Positions 33,090 through 44,940 of a DNA stretch of 64,000 nt are shown in pieces. The position numbers and the translations under genes are program-made. The stretch lies in NCBI GenBank assembly GCA_028753945.1, contig JAPNXP010000014.1, positions 2,232,001 through 2,296,000 of the forward strand, given 5' to 3'. The notes beneath the pieces were generated by a model, which worked only from the letters and a program-made list of their open reading frames with translations, was not told the DNA's origin and made no database searches. Position 1 is the first letter of the stretch. Each line of letters opens with the position of its first letter. The stretch comes from Hexactinellida sp. DTS-2022. Lineage: Eukaryota; Porifera; Hexactinellida.

Positions 33090-33624
33090 GTTTGTGTATT
33101 CTTTATTGATCTGAAGCGAAACGACTTCTTAAAATTTTGCTTTCTTGTAGCTACTTTATGATGAATATTAATATTAGTAGTAACCACACATGTTTAATCT
33201 ACCTATTCATTTATTTTCTTATTGTCTTTTTAATGTTCGTCTATTAGTAGCGAAGCCAACGAAACAAGTCCTGAGGTCTAGGGTATGGCAACATGCAATG
33301 AGGAGTCCTTGACTACCTAAGCAGTTTCTCCTAATCTGGCCTTTTCGAACATGTCTAGTTTTATCCTCTGCGTTGACCTCGACGATACTTAAGAGGCGAT
33401 GGGTCGATGTCGAACTTCATTGTCAGCTTTGTGACTTATTCCAAACTTGCTCAAATACCATCAAGGAGAAGATTGACCTACGGAACATTCAATAATCGGA
33501 CCACCCTCACAATTTCCAAATCCTTGCTTTTTTCTGACGGCCCTCCAAATCCATCATTCCACTGAAGAACCAGGTGTGAGACAGATTCGACATATTTTTC
33601 ACTTTATGCATTTATTCTATACTA
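33090..33624. other. Start of SRRT intron 2, non-coding
   Basis: No further SRRT-like reading (for example an RRM-like domain) found here or later on the + strand to 64000, so intron 2 is either longer than 30 kb or the gene is broken here. Confidence 0.55.
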
Positions 33625-34117
33625 CAGTGGAACCTCTATAAGTGGGGAGCATGGGACGGGGAAAATTTCAATTGCCCCCCATTCCCCGGTTATAAAATTC
33701 AATTGGAAAAACATTATATATGCTATATTATACAAAGTATTCATATAACACACACATTAATGCACGTTATAGTTATTATTTGTATATTATGACAATTTAG
33801 TTAACTGCTGATCTACACTAGGTGATTTCTTCTAAAAACATCAGAGTAGATCAATCGAAAATATTTTTTCTGTAGAACTTTAGAGTCGATTTATTGGAAA
33901 TATTGTATTATTTTATAAGAATCATGTTAGGATTTGTCCATTCCCCCCATTTATGGAGGTTGTTTTGTATGCAGATAAAAACTCCTTGAAATTTATGGTC
34001 CCCCACTTCCCCACTTATAGAGGTTCATTTGTATGGATATATACGAATATGGTAAAAAAATTCCCCACTTATGGAGGTTCCCCATTTATAGAGACCCCAC
34101 TTATAGAGGTTGCACTG
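33625..34117. mobile_element. TA-flanked MITE (493 bp), pogo type
   Basis: Ends CAGTGGAACCTCTATAAGTG and cacttatagaggttgcactg, TA at 33623-33624 and 34118-34119. Subterminal repeats of the type cccacttatagaggtt recur four times on the right side. A relative is at 52634-53257. The open frame at 33953 is made of these repeats. Confidence 0.9.
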
Positions 34118-34415
34118 TACTTGAGTGAGATGAATACACAGTGGGTAAAAACGGTACCTGAGAGGAAATAGGCATTTGTGCGCTTCCTACACCAATGAAA
34201 TGTATTATTTCCGTATAGGTTATCGACCATTAGGATTCCAATTATCCATCTATTTTCCAGAAAATTCCATATTTTTAATTATGACGTCATCGTAAAAAGT
34301 TAAAACAAAAAAAAATTCAAAATGCATGAATCAAATAATGAATTAGTTATTTTAATGCACGTAATTTATACGTGGTAATATATATTTAGTGTATCTAACA
34401 TGTATCATGCTTTGT

Positions 34416-36535
34416 TTACAAAAGTAATGACTTGAACATCTCATCTTGTTCTGATTCAAGTTGTAGTCGTGTTTTACACCTGAGTTTGCAAATGTTACTC
34501 ACTTCTCCACATTTTTTACAAATAACAATATGCCGAAATGTCATTAAAACAGGGTCACTTTGTGAGGTAAGACGTACAAAAATATCCTTTGTATTGAGAC
34601 AAAAAGAATTCTTCCGTGCGAGATGTTCACGATATTTTCTTATTAGTTTGTTACAGGATTCAACTGCTTCTGAAAATTCCTTCATCCCATAACCGCTGTT
34701 GCATTCGCGAATTAGCTCTGTACTGTGAGCTAACAGTTTGTGTAGGGAAGGTGTGATATTGGCCCATGGAAATTCAAGCAGGATAAATTCATAAGTTTCT
34801 CTATATAGAATATCGTGGATAGTTACGTTTATTTTTCTACTACAACTAAAAGATCTTAAAATTACTGAGAGATTGTTTATAATTTTCATGAGGGAATGGT
34901 GTGAATTTGAAGGTAGCAAAGTTGTGACCCAATGAATGAAATTATTTTTATTGCCGAAACATTCTCTTGCTATATTTCCAGTAAAAGTTGTACCACCGTC
35001 GCTAGATGGTTGGTCGATTTTCAAGCCTGTCTTCTCCTGCAAGAACCCTCGAACAAATTTCAACGATGATTTAACTTTGAGTGAAGTTGGTGACCATTTA
35101 CTTGAACCGGATTGTAAATGATAGACTAGAGTCATAAACCATCTAAAGACGCACGTATAGGAATGAAGAGGAGAAGCAGAAATGATATCAATGTCCGACA
35201 ATGGTTCGTGGGTCAGTCCGAATCTTTCTTGTGATGGGAGCGAAAGAAATTCATCCTTATCAACGGAACAAAATATTTCTCTTGCAGCTGAAACTGTCCT
35301 GTTTATTGGAATTCCAGATCTCACCAATTCAATGTCGTGTAAATCTTTGAATGTAGCGGTGCAAAGTTGACATTTTGCACCACCAGCGCCACTCAAAATA
35401 CCCGACATTTTGCCATCGAACTTACTCCGGAGGACCTTAACTTTGATGATACCTTGAGGTAGTTCAACTCCTTCCTGTTCGATTAAATTGTTTTCTGGAT
35501 TAATATAAGTGTCCATAAGGAACCGCACACTATCTTCGCATTCCTTCAGAGCTATTAAAGCGACAGGTCTAACCTGGAAATGGGAATTAGGTGTTATATT
35601 TACCCATATATCGTGCTGAGACGAATCTTGAATCGAGAGGAGTTTAAAAGCGAATAACAAGAAATTTTTCGAGTTAAATTGCTCACTCTCTTGTTTTTGG
35701 TTATAAACTTGATGTGAACCAGAACCATCAAGACCGTCTGAATTTTTCAAGGTTAAAGTAAATTGGTCTGTGTTCAAATTAGGTATTGTTGTCAGTAAGC
35801 GAGTGATTGTCTGCTTCAGGATTTTTCGATAAGAAATAGAAATTCCTATTGTAGTATCATATGAATCGTAAACATATTTAAGTTCGTTAGCAAGGGTAAT
35901 TTGAGCACGATGGAAAGCTACTTTTTTATATGATGGAAGAAAGCAATTCTCAGATTTCAACAACCTTTTTAGTTCAGAGTACTTTTGTTTACCAATTTCA
36001 AGTTTGTCAAGAATGAAGGCTGACTTCTCGATTGATACAAATTTATTCGCTGGTCCAAATGTTCCTTTAGATATGATTTCTTTGCAAATTGAGGATGTTT
36101 TAGGTCATGTGTAATATTTGACACGAGTTGGAGACAGTATGAAGCTATAATTTTGCTTTCAACCTCTTCCTTCTCAGCAATCTGGTCAATGAGTTTTAGT
36201 ATCGGTGCTAATCGAAATCTCAAACCTTTCCAAGTCAATTGAGAGAGGGATTTCCTTACTTCAGTAGACAAATCAGCCTGAAATATTATTTTCTCGGCTG
36301 AGCACCTCTTCTTAGGTGAATAATCTAATCTAACACAATAGAATAGCATCTCTTCCCATGATGAAAGATCATGGTTTTTTAGAAAACCTTCTCTTACAGA
36401 TTTAAGTTCTCCAAATTTTCGTCTGATACAATGAAAGTCACTTTGAATAAGATCGAAGGAATGAATATATTCATCTGCTGCAGCTCTTATTGACAGTTTT
36501 TTAATAAGAATTTCATACGCCTCCTTATTATTCAT
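34416..36535 (-). pseudogene. Transib/RAG1-core-like transposase, one frameshift
   Basis: A 188-residue frame (36535-35969) and a 515-residue frame (ending 34416) make one protein of about 700 residues. Near 36090 the frame shifts by one base (HDLKHPQ, then ICKEIISKGTFGPANK). Motifs match the RAG1 core and Transib: LKNSDGLDGSGSHQVYN (first catalytic D), SKFDGKMSGILSGAGGAKC followed by QLC, GLKIDQPSSDGGTTFTG, ITPSLHKLLAHSTELIREC, and FSEAVESCNKLIRKYREH (catalytic E) with a QSDPVL tail. RAG1 has the same order, ending in a SEGNESGNKLFRRFR block. A Cys pair (CKKC) lies near the end. It would cut at the CACAGTG ends by a hairpin mechanism, which is known for the family and inferred here. One lesion only, so recently active. 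No RAG2-like Kelch gene is nearby. Confidence 0.85.
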
Positions 36536-37003
36536 TATGTGCTATATAATCAACTGAAAAGAAAATTCATTTGTTACTAATTAAATATTCGAATAAATGT
36601 CAAATACTTGGAAATTTAGTATTGGTACATGTTCAGATGAAAAAAAGTGTTGTCGGGGGGTTCAGGGGGGATGAAAATCTCCTAAATTAAAGCAAACATG
36701 GTAAGGTACAATATTTAATATTCAAATCATCTGCCCACTACCGGACACTATAAGTTTTAAAACAACATTTGCAAATAGATATGCGACCGATCACGCGAAA
36801 TTATAAAAAATTAAAATGGAAAATATCGGAGTCAACATTTCATCTACACTGACCGGCCAAAAGTATTTGAACAGCAATAATTTGTATTTATACATTCAAG
36901 CATCTAGGAGCAAAATAGCATTGATGAAATCATCAACACTGCTATTTACATGATGAGATATTTAGAGTATAATAAAATATCAAAATTACTGAATTTACAT
37001 TTA

Positions 37004-38119
37004 CAGTGGAACTCGCTTAGTACGTACTCGGCTTAAGACGTACTCTCGGATATTACGTACTGTTCTCTAATAACCGATTTTCCTCCTATCTGATCCATTA
37101 TAAATGATTCGGTTAATACGTACTCGGATAAGACGTACCTCGGATAAGACGTACAATTTATATTCCCAATTAAATAAAATGTATGTTTTTTAATTCGGTT
37201 AGTACGTACTCTAGAAAACTATCAGCAGAACTCAGGTATTATTTTGGGAATGCTGCATTATACCAACACATGTTGTCAATTTACCAACAATAGAACATCT
37301 ATTGTGCTCTATTGTTGGTAAAATGACAGTTGTCAATTTACCAACAACTGTTGTCATTATACCAACAAGTGTATTCAATTTACTAACATGTTTTCCCCAT
37401 TTAGTTTTATGTTTTCCGCCTACCCGTCAAATGAATAACATGTGCAATTTTTATATAGATTACAATCGCATAAATGGGAGACTGTTCTGACGACTGGGAT
37501 TTTAACTTATACTCAATAATAGTCAATTTAAAAGGTTTGGTTTTCCACAAGACATTGTTCGGACGACTGGGGTTTTCACCGATATGCAATAAAATCAATT
37601 AAAAGTTCGCGTTTTTAGTTCGTTACTGGGGGCATTTGTAAGACTATTAAGGGGCCTGGGAGTAGATAGAATAAATTTTCTACAATAGATTTTCTATTGT
37701 TGGTAAATTGACAACATGGTTGGTAAATTGACATCGGTAGGTAGTTAACTAACAATAGAATACAATAGATTTTCTATTGTTGGTAAATTGACAACAGTTG
37801 TTGGTAAAATGACAACAGTTGTTTGTAAAATGACAACACTTGTTGGTATAATGACAGTCACAAATTTGTTGGTAATTTGAATGAATTTTGTTGTTAGAAT
37901 GCATGCTTCCCATTATTTGGTTTAAGTGACTAGGTGACAACTAAAATACTTTGATCATATCATTAAGTATGTTATATACTTGTATACCATACATCGATTC
38001 ACATCATTGAACTAGCCATTATTTCGGCTTGTGGATTATGCATACGGCTAAGACGTACCTCGGTTAGTACGTACTTTTTCTTGTCTCCCAAGGTGGTACG
38101 TCTTAACCGAGTTCTACTG
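37004..38119. mobile_element. TA-flanked element nested in the Tc1-type element (1116 bp)
   Basis: Ends CAGTGGAACTCGCTTAGTAC and gtcttaaccgagttctactg, TA at 37002-37003 and 38120-38121; subterminal repeats of cggataagacgtac. It contains the repeat cluster 37256-37882 and no gene. Confidence 0.85.
37256..37882. repeat. Inverted clusters of ttgttggtaa units
   Basis: Left cluster (37256-37390) repeats ttaccaacaa/tgtcaattt; right cluster (37675-37882) repeats the complement ttgttggtaa/attgacaac about seven times. Between them lie about 280 bp without repeats. The arrangement looks like one more inserted element with subterminal arrays; its ends are not resolved. Confidence 0.7.
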
Positions 38120-38883
38120 TATATGGAGGTGTTAAACTCATTAAATATATAATTCTCAATTAAATATATAATTTCTGATCATCAAGATGTAGTGAGAATA
38201 TACAAGTTCTGATTGCAGATTTGAATTCCACATAGTCGAATTACTCTTTGTGCATAATTTCAAATCATTGTGTTCATTTTCTACTGAAATACAGCCACAT
38301 TCCCATTTGTGCCACTTGTGCCACTTGTGCCACAAATGGCACGTGGCAGATACACTTATGCCACTTGATGGATATTGACTAAAATGACGTGAATTCAAAA
38401 TATTTTGTCATTTATAACAATAACAAGATATTTATATACATTTCAGAGTAGTTTAAACAGCCGTTAATAAGTTACCAGACGTCTATTGTGTCTCAAAAAT
38501 TTTTCAATTGTTCAAATACTTTTGGCCGGTTAGTGTAAAATTCTCTAAATGTTGAGCTTAATAAGCCTTGAATACTTAGAGAAGTAAACACCATAGCAAT
38601 TATTCAATCTCTATACACATACTGTTAAATTTGTATTCATACCAATGTGACATTTGCCTAACCACAAATTCCTACTGTGAAATAGAAATTTAGACTTCGA
38701 TTCATTTGCTAAGCATTCATAAACCTGAAGTCGTAGGGCTTCCAAAAAAGTAATTTTTTAACAAATATTTACGTGATTAATTTAATTTTATAATATTTTG
38801 GAGCTATATTGAGTCAATCATCAAATTTTGACCCTATTGAGTAAATTTGACCTAATTAACTGAAGATATTTTGTATTAGCTTC

Positions 38884-41304
38884 TAGTGATCGACCGAAAC
38901 TGTTTTTCGCCGAATATTCGGTTTCGGCCGAAACCGAATAGTTTGTGCCGAATATCGGTTTCGGCAATATACTAATATTTGTTATTATTATAGATGTGAG
39001 GAATATAATCATTTAATTTCCCTTTTACGTCAAGACACAATATTTTAATTTAAATAGAATAGTAGATGGGAATTAATAGTTGAGATTAATTACGCTCATA
39101 TTTTCCCTACAAAATAGAAGTTTTTCAGCATTCTCAGGTAAGAGTCTATTTCTTTCTGGTGTTAAAATATCTCCAGCTGTTGAAAATAATCTTTCAACAT
39201 CAGTTGAAGCGGAGGTGGCGTCAGATATAAAACTGCTAAGGACAGTAGTTTATTTTCATACTTGTTACGCGGAATATAGCTACTCCAAAATTCCATGCAA
39301 CTATCTGTAACTGGTGTATTTAAATATCTGTCAACAACAATTTCAGCTTCTATATCTTCTAATATTTCGACGCTCTCATTTTCTTTTATTATATTCTTCT
39401 TCATAGACATGGAACTATCTGTAGTTCCTGATGACATTGATGACAAATTAACCCCTGGGACAGTTCTTGAAGAGAATTCAACTGTGTAACTAGAGATTGC
39501 CTTGCAATCCTATAAGCTGTCGTATTACAAAAGAAATGTCGCTTATAACGTGGATCCAAAAGACAAGACAACGAAAAAATGGAGATGCTCTCTATATCAC
39601 CAAAATGCTTTTTCATTGCACATTTTAGTGAGCGTTTCATTGATATTATTCCTGAATCATTCGATGTGATATCAAGAGACCTCATAATTGTAGTTACAAA
39701 AGGGATAGTTGAGCTAATACAAGCTTCTTTTAATGACAAGAGCTTTGTTGCTTGTTCAAATGAGCTTAGAACCTGTACAACCTTTTCGCAAAGCAACCAG
39801 TCATTATTATTGAAATCAATATCAAGATGGGGAAATTCTAATAACGTTGCAGCTATAGCTTGTTTGAGAAATAGAATCCTTTCCAACATGTAATATGTAC
39901 TATTCCATCTTGTTTCTACATCCTGGATTAGTCCAACTCGATTGAGAATATTCATTTGCTTTTCTTGCTGTAGATAAAGTTCTGAATAGAAGAGACTTGA
40001 TCTACTCGCATGTCTACAGAGTACCTGCATAATTGAATCAAAGATTCGACCGATTTCATTGATAACAATTCTTCTTTGATAACTAGTTGAAGTTTGTGAT
40101 TTAAACAAGGGGCTGAAGATAATGAACAAGTTGGTACATTAAATGCAGCCTTCATGTTTGCTGCGTTATCACGTAAACAAACACAAACTTTGTCCATAAT
40201 GTTCCAATCAAGAAGGGTTGATTCTAGCCTCGAATAAATGTTTTCGGCGGTATGATGGTCATCGAAAGGTATACATGCAAGAGTTAATACCTTCCGAGAC
40301 CATTTGAATATGTAATGAATTACAATTCCCATATATCCATGATGGTATGCAGACCAACAGTCTAGTGAAATGGCTACTTGAGTAGGATTATCGCTATGCA
40401 AATTATGTTTCAGTTGCGTGAGTATTTTATTATATGTCGGTTCGAGCATATCCCTATAGTATTTCTCTGAGGCTAATTCAAAATTGGGGACCATTCGTGC
40501 ATGATGACGGAGAAAACCAGGATTGTTGACAGTAGACCATGGTAGAAGATCCAAAACAAGCATCTCGAATACAGATTTATGGCCTTTTTGAGCCTTCTCA
40601 CAATTAAAATCCCAGACTGAGTTGGTTTCTATCCATCCTGGAATGGAATTGAGCATTAATTCAGATCTTTGTTTTTTTGTTGTAATGTTGAAAATTGAAG
40701 TTATGATTGAATCAGTAGCTGTTCTTTTCTTGCCTATTATTGGTTGGCTGTTGTTATAATACGTTTCTTGAGAACTGTTAATGTCCAAATCCAGAGTTTG
40801 AATAGTAATTGCAGAAGAAGATTCGTGATTAATTTGGTTTAATTCTTCTTGATGATAATTTTTCAAATGCAACTTCATTGGACAAGTGGTCTGCTTTTTA
40901 GCAATAGAAGATCCACGACTCATTCGCTTATTGCATAAGTTGCACACAGCATACTTTGAGTCAATGGCGCAGACAGAAAAAAAGTTCCACACTGGTGAAC
41001 GATATTTCTTCATAATTAAGTGATAGTGTAACACGAAAATCAATTTGCAAATTTGATTATTATAAATGTAGGAAAACCTAGTAAGTATATTATATATATG
41101 ATATTAGTAGAAAGCTTATGTATCGTGTCAAATGTAAACCATGTAATAAAAGGTAATTCAATGCAGGCATTGAATGCATAACATAACATTTTGTTAGTTT
41201 TGATCTTAAGGAATGCAAATCATTAAAATACTATATAATGCCGAAACCATTATTCGGCGTCATTTGCCGTATATTCGGCCGAAACTTATTTCGGTTGATC
41301 ACTA
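38884..41304 (-). mobile_element. Complete hAT element (2421 bp), 8-bp duplication TTAGCTTC
   Basis: Ends TAGTGATCGACCGAAACTG and, inverted, TAGTGATCAACCGAAATAAG. Flanks TTAGCTTC at 38876-38883 and 41305-41312 are identical. Subterminal palindromes of gccgaatattcggttt occur at both ends. One transposase gene spans most of it. Confidence 0.95.
39073..41013 (-). pseudogene. ZBED-type hAT transposase, near full length, about three frameshifts
   Basis: Starts MKKYRSPVWNFFSV with a BED finger (C24, C27, then CPMKLHLKNYH), followed by the catalytic core: AISLDCWSAYHHGYMGI (first D), VCVCLRDNAANMKAAF (second D), CLNHKLQLVI, IQDVETRWNSTYYML and the C-terminal dimerisation block DVERLFSTAGDILTPERN. 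Frameshifts lie near 39975, 39455 and 39215. The last is a one-base loss just before the dimerisation block, in CTGACGCCACCTCCG. About 645 residues if read through. It is recently dead, or alive elsewhere as a sister copy. Confidence 0.9.
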
Positions 41305-41458
41305 TTAGCTTCTGTTGCTCTACTAATTCACCATTGACCGCACTAAGAGGAGTTTACTATAAGTGTTTCAATTCGTCTATTATGGCTCCATGCGCCAGTA
41401 GGGTTTTTGTACCATCTAGGAGAGGAAGGCTCAAATTGATTCTTATGGAGGTAGCCAT

Positions 41459-42013
41459 CAGGGAATGAAAGGTTCACGAACGAACTTATTGAACTTGAAC
41501 TGAACGAACTGAACGCACGGCTTTTAAGGGATTCACGGTGAACGAACTGAACGAACGCCAACGGTTTCCGAACGGCAATTGAACGAATTGAACGGATTGA
41601 ACGAACTGTACTGAACGAACTAAACTGAATAAAGATAAATTATTAATATAGATCCATTAAATATAATAGGTGACTGCAAAAGTGCTAAATCCGGACATCC
41701 CTAGTGGACACATGTATCTTAGCTTAAATTCTAGCTTCTTAACCTGAACTTCAATAACAGCTTGGAGGATCGAACAGTCTATCATAAACGGAATAGTTCG
41801 ACCCACTCACTACACTAAACGAACTGAACGAACTGAACGAACTGAACGAACTTAATTGAACGGATTGAACGAACGAGGGTTAGCCCGTGAACGAACTGAA
41901 CGAACGCTGGTGGAGCTGAAGTTAGGAGGTGAACTTGAACGAACTGAACGTGCGTCATTTTAGATGAACTGAATTGCGTCAATTCTGTCCGTTCGTGAAC
42001 CTTTCATTCCCTG
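41459..42013. mobile_element. hAT-type MITE with gaacgaact array, 8-bp duplication GTAGCCAT
   Basis: Ends CAGGGAATGAAAGGTTCACG and cgtgaacctttcattccctg; flanks GTAGCCAT at 41451-41458 and 42014-42021 are identical. The interior is dominated by imperfect gaacgaact repeats in two blocks (41495-41630 and 41815-41980). Confidence 0.93.
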
Positions 42014-42438
42014 GTAGCCATCTATAAAATTTGAAAATATATAGGACCATTGCGACCCTATCACTCGGTATCCATCGAGACGCATAGCCACCTCATCATT
42101 TTCGAGTTTTCAGGAAGTCAACTTTTTTATTGTCCCAAAATTAATTATGCTTTTGTGATACCTCATCAGAGCTGACCACGACAGTTTGATGACCTTCACA
42201 TCTGCATGGGTTGCCCGCATTATCAAAGTTCATTTTATTTCTTCATGATTCTAGGTTGTATTTTATCATCTTACTTTCTAGTTTCTATGTAATATTATAC
42301 TAGAGCCTTTATCTTATCCCTTGTCCAAAGCAGTGAAATTGCTTTTATATCTCAGGCTAGGACCCTCCGTATATTATCTATGGACCCAAGTTGGTGGGGA
42401 CACTAATATAAATGTATAGTAGTATAGTTTATCTAACT

Positions 42439-43038
42439 CAGTGGTTCCCAACCTGGGGTGCATGAACCCCTTGGGGGTGCACGGGACAAGGAGTGGAGTG
42501 AATATTGAGCATTTTTAAATGAAGTTTTGGAAATATAGTTATAATCTACAAGTTAAATTCTGATTACTCGACTATATTGATTAATACTATTGTGTTCTGT
42601 AAGTTACCCGACGTTTTTTCAAAGAGGGCTTGGTCCGTACTGGTCCATTTACCACAACCTACCTTTGGGCATTCCCCCCCCCCCCCAATATTGGTGCACC
42701 TCATAATTTTATCCTCCCTAAATCAGCAAAATATTGTTGTCAGAAATTGTTAGTAATACTCAATGATATTTGAAAATCCTGTTCACCGCAGAAAGTTTTC
42801 TCGCTCGCTCCGCTCGCTCGCCTATAAATACATGTATACTTAGATTAATCTTGTGATATTATTCCATACTGACGCTTTTCATCCTTATGAGTTCATATGA
42901 TGTTCGCCCCCCATCCTGTTTTTATAATCGATGCCCTTGTCAATAGAATCCTCCAGACTTGGGTATGTCCTAGGGGTGCACCACCAAATTTTCGGGTATC
43001 AGGGGGTTCACGAGTTAAAAAAGGTCCGGGAACCACTG
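42439..43038. mobile_element. hAT-type MITE (600 bp), 8-bp duplication ATCTAACT
   Basis: Ends CAGTGGTTCCCAACCTGGGG and ggtccgggaaccactg; flanks ATCTAACT at 42431-42438 and 43039-43046 are identical. The CAGTGGTTCCCAACC end is widespread in animal hAT MITEs. Confidence 0.94.
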
Positions 43039-43046
43039 ATCTAACT

Positions 43047-43505
43047 GCCCATGTGGGGGGAGGGTTTGGGGGTTGCCCCCCCCCCCTTTGATTTTACACG
43101 ACTTAATTTGTAGTTGTTAATTAGTGTGTAGTTGTGCCAGATGTTATAGTTATCTCAATTAGTGACTCTAACCTCTAATCCTAATCGAATATTTATCAAA
43201 TTACAAATAACTTCAACAAATTATTATTTATAGTTTCTAAGAGTATAGTATGGATCTTTATAATTCTTTGATCTCAGGCTACATAGTGTCTTTAATTCAT
43301 AATAAGTCGGTCCTCGACCCAATTGGGGGGTATCTGGAGAATCCTTGCTATGAATTTGGGCCATCTTAAAAAACACTGTCCTCTCCTTGGGCACATTGTG
43401 GCATATTGTCTCATGAATTTTATAATTGTCCTGAATAATCCACTGAGTATCGTATTTGATTGGTATTGAAAATCGGATGATTACCATTGTATCGTATATC
43501 GTATA
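43047..43505. other. Non-coding stretch
   Basis: A c-run (43076-43087) follows the MITE. No gene or further element seen. Confidence 0.45.
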
Positions 43506-43689
43506 CTGCGACTCCGCTTAATAGAGTAACCTCGGGACTATGTTACTTTGATCCGATTAAGCGGAGAAATCTGTTCATCGAATATCTTATAAGCCAAACT
43601 CAAATTCCTTTTTATATATCCTGTGAAATTTTGATCCCATTAAGCGGAGAAATTTATTAACCGGTGGCTTTATTAATCGGAGTCTACTG
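43506..43689. mobile_element. TA-flanked MITE (184 bp)
   Basis: Left ctgcgactccgcttaatag, right ttaatcggagtctactg, TA at 43504-43505 and 43690-43691. The phrase ccattaagcggagaaat occurs twice inside. Confidence 0.75.
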
Positions 43690-43691
43690 TA

Positions 43692-44181
43692 TATGAAAAT
43701 TTAATGGAACATGTACTTAAATGATGAGGACATGTTGGCACTCTACATTATCAACATGCCTATCTTACTCATACCGCATGATAACGTAATCAATAAAATT
43801 TCCTATTGTTAAAACTGACCATTATAAGCTATTTCTAGTGCTCTATAAAATGAAATTTTGATGGTGGCTAATAGAGCCACCACCTCACTTTTCTGTTTGC
43901 TAACGAATACACAATGACAGGTTTAACAAACCACTGCTGGCTTGACAAACTTCTGATGCCGTAAAACAACACTATTATTTTTTACAAATAATGTTACAAA
44001 AGAATATAATCTACACAAAGTCAAATAATCCACAATTTATGGTGGATTATCTAAGCCACCAAACCATCTAATTTGTCGAGAACTGCTTTTACTTTATATA
44101 ATTAATGTTGGAAGTCTAAACCACAAAGCTGTGGTGTGTGGTTGTGTTCTTTCACGATGCGACCTACCAAGCGGACGCTAG
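43692..44181 (+). mobile_element. Helitron-like element, 5'-truncated relative
   Basis: Matches the 3' part of 27675-28182: gaaaatttaatggaacatgt, the ccgcatgataacgtaatca block, a ggtgtgtggtt hairpin and the tail gcgacctaccaagcggacgctag before T. The TC 5' end is missing. Confidence 0.6.
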
Positions 44182-44790
44182 TGATATAAATATTTCACTA
44201 GATAATTTCACATTCTGTAATATTTGTTTTGGGTTAGATTATTTTTGTTATTGATTTTTGGCACACGTTACCTCTTCCTATTATTTATTACTTTAACAAT
44301 TATAATTCCTTAGATTATGAGTTTGTATAAAATTTTATAAAATTCTGTATATTGCTGTTCGTTACAACTTATTATTCCCCCACTGTCTAATAATATTCTC
44401 ATATTGAGCAATAACAAACTTAAGAACATATTTAATTTTGAGAATTTTCTCACTGGTTGTAGTGCTTTTTAATGCTTAAATCTCATAAAATACCCAAAAA
44501 ACAATAGCAGCACAACCACACAAATACCCGCGAATCCAAACAAATATATATTTACTATAACTATTAGAGCTGTACCATATATCCGGTTCTAATCCAGTTA
44601 CCGGCCTTTTACCGGATATCCGATTCCGGCCGGATATTTTACAGATGACAATTGTTGTTGGAAAGCAGATTTTATATTTGTCAGATTAAAATAGATTGTT
44701 AGATTTCACTAAGAATATAATCTTATGAGTAACAGGGGATTAAGAATTAGTTAGGCATTTTCCTACATCACTAACTAATATTTACAATTA

Positions 44791-44940
44791 CACACTGTTC
44801 TCTCTAATAGTCCACCAATGGGCAATTGGCCTAAAGTGGACTATTAGAGAATATGGACTATTACCGATATCTAAATAGTTATTTTGGACAAGTAAATAAG
44901 TGGACTATCAGAAAAGTGGACAATTAGAGAGAACAGACTG
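44791..44940. mobile_element. TA-flanked MITE (150 bp)
   Basis: Ends CACACTGTTCTCTCTAATAG and ttagagagaacagactg, TA at 44789-44790 and 44941-44942. A relative is split around 53262-53589. Confidence 0.82.

Larger units (their letters stand above)
36847..38535. mobile_element. Tc1-type non-autonomous element (1689 bp including nested insert)
   Basis: Ends CACTGACCGGCCAAAAGTAT and atacttttggccggttagtg, TA at 36845-36846 and 38536-38537. The end sequence is of the Tc1 kind (ggccaaaagtatttgaaca). It carries no transposase frame and contains the element at 37004-38119. It lies within the Transib-like element, about 310 bp upstream of its transposase start. A fragment of the same family is at 19451-19720. 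Confidence 0.88.
34137..38679 (-). mobile_element. Transib/RAG1-like transposon, split by a Tc1-type element
   Basis: The left end is CACAGTGGGTA with ggaaataggca 27 bases in. The second family member at 57491 has the same CACAGTGGGTA and ggaaataggca at 28 bases, which supports this as a true terminus. The proposed right end reads, inverted, CACAGTAGGAATTTG with ttaggca further in. Flanks are gaata (34132-34136) and aaata (38680-38684), a 4/5 match to a 5-bp duplication as in Transib. Without the insert at 36847-38535 the element is about 2.85 kb. The left end is firmer than the right. Confidence 0.6.

Noticed and set aside
34137..34170. A genuine V(D)J recombination signal
   Set aside because: The heptamer matches, but there is no nonamer at 12 or 23 bp; it is the terminus of a Transib-like element.
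33953..34171. 72-residue open frame
   Set aside because: Composed of cccacttatagaggtt-type subterminal repeats of a MITE and crosses its end.
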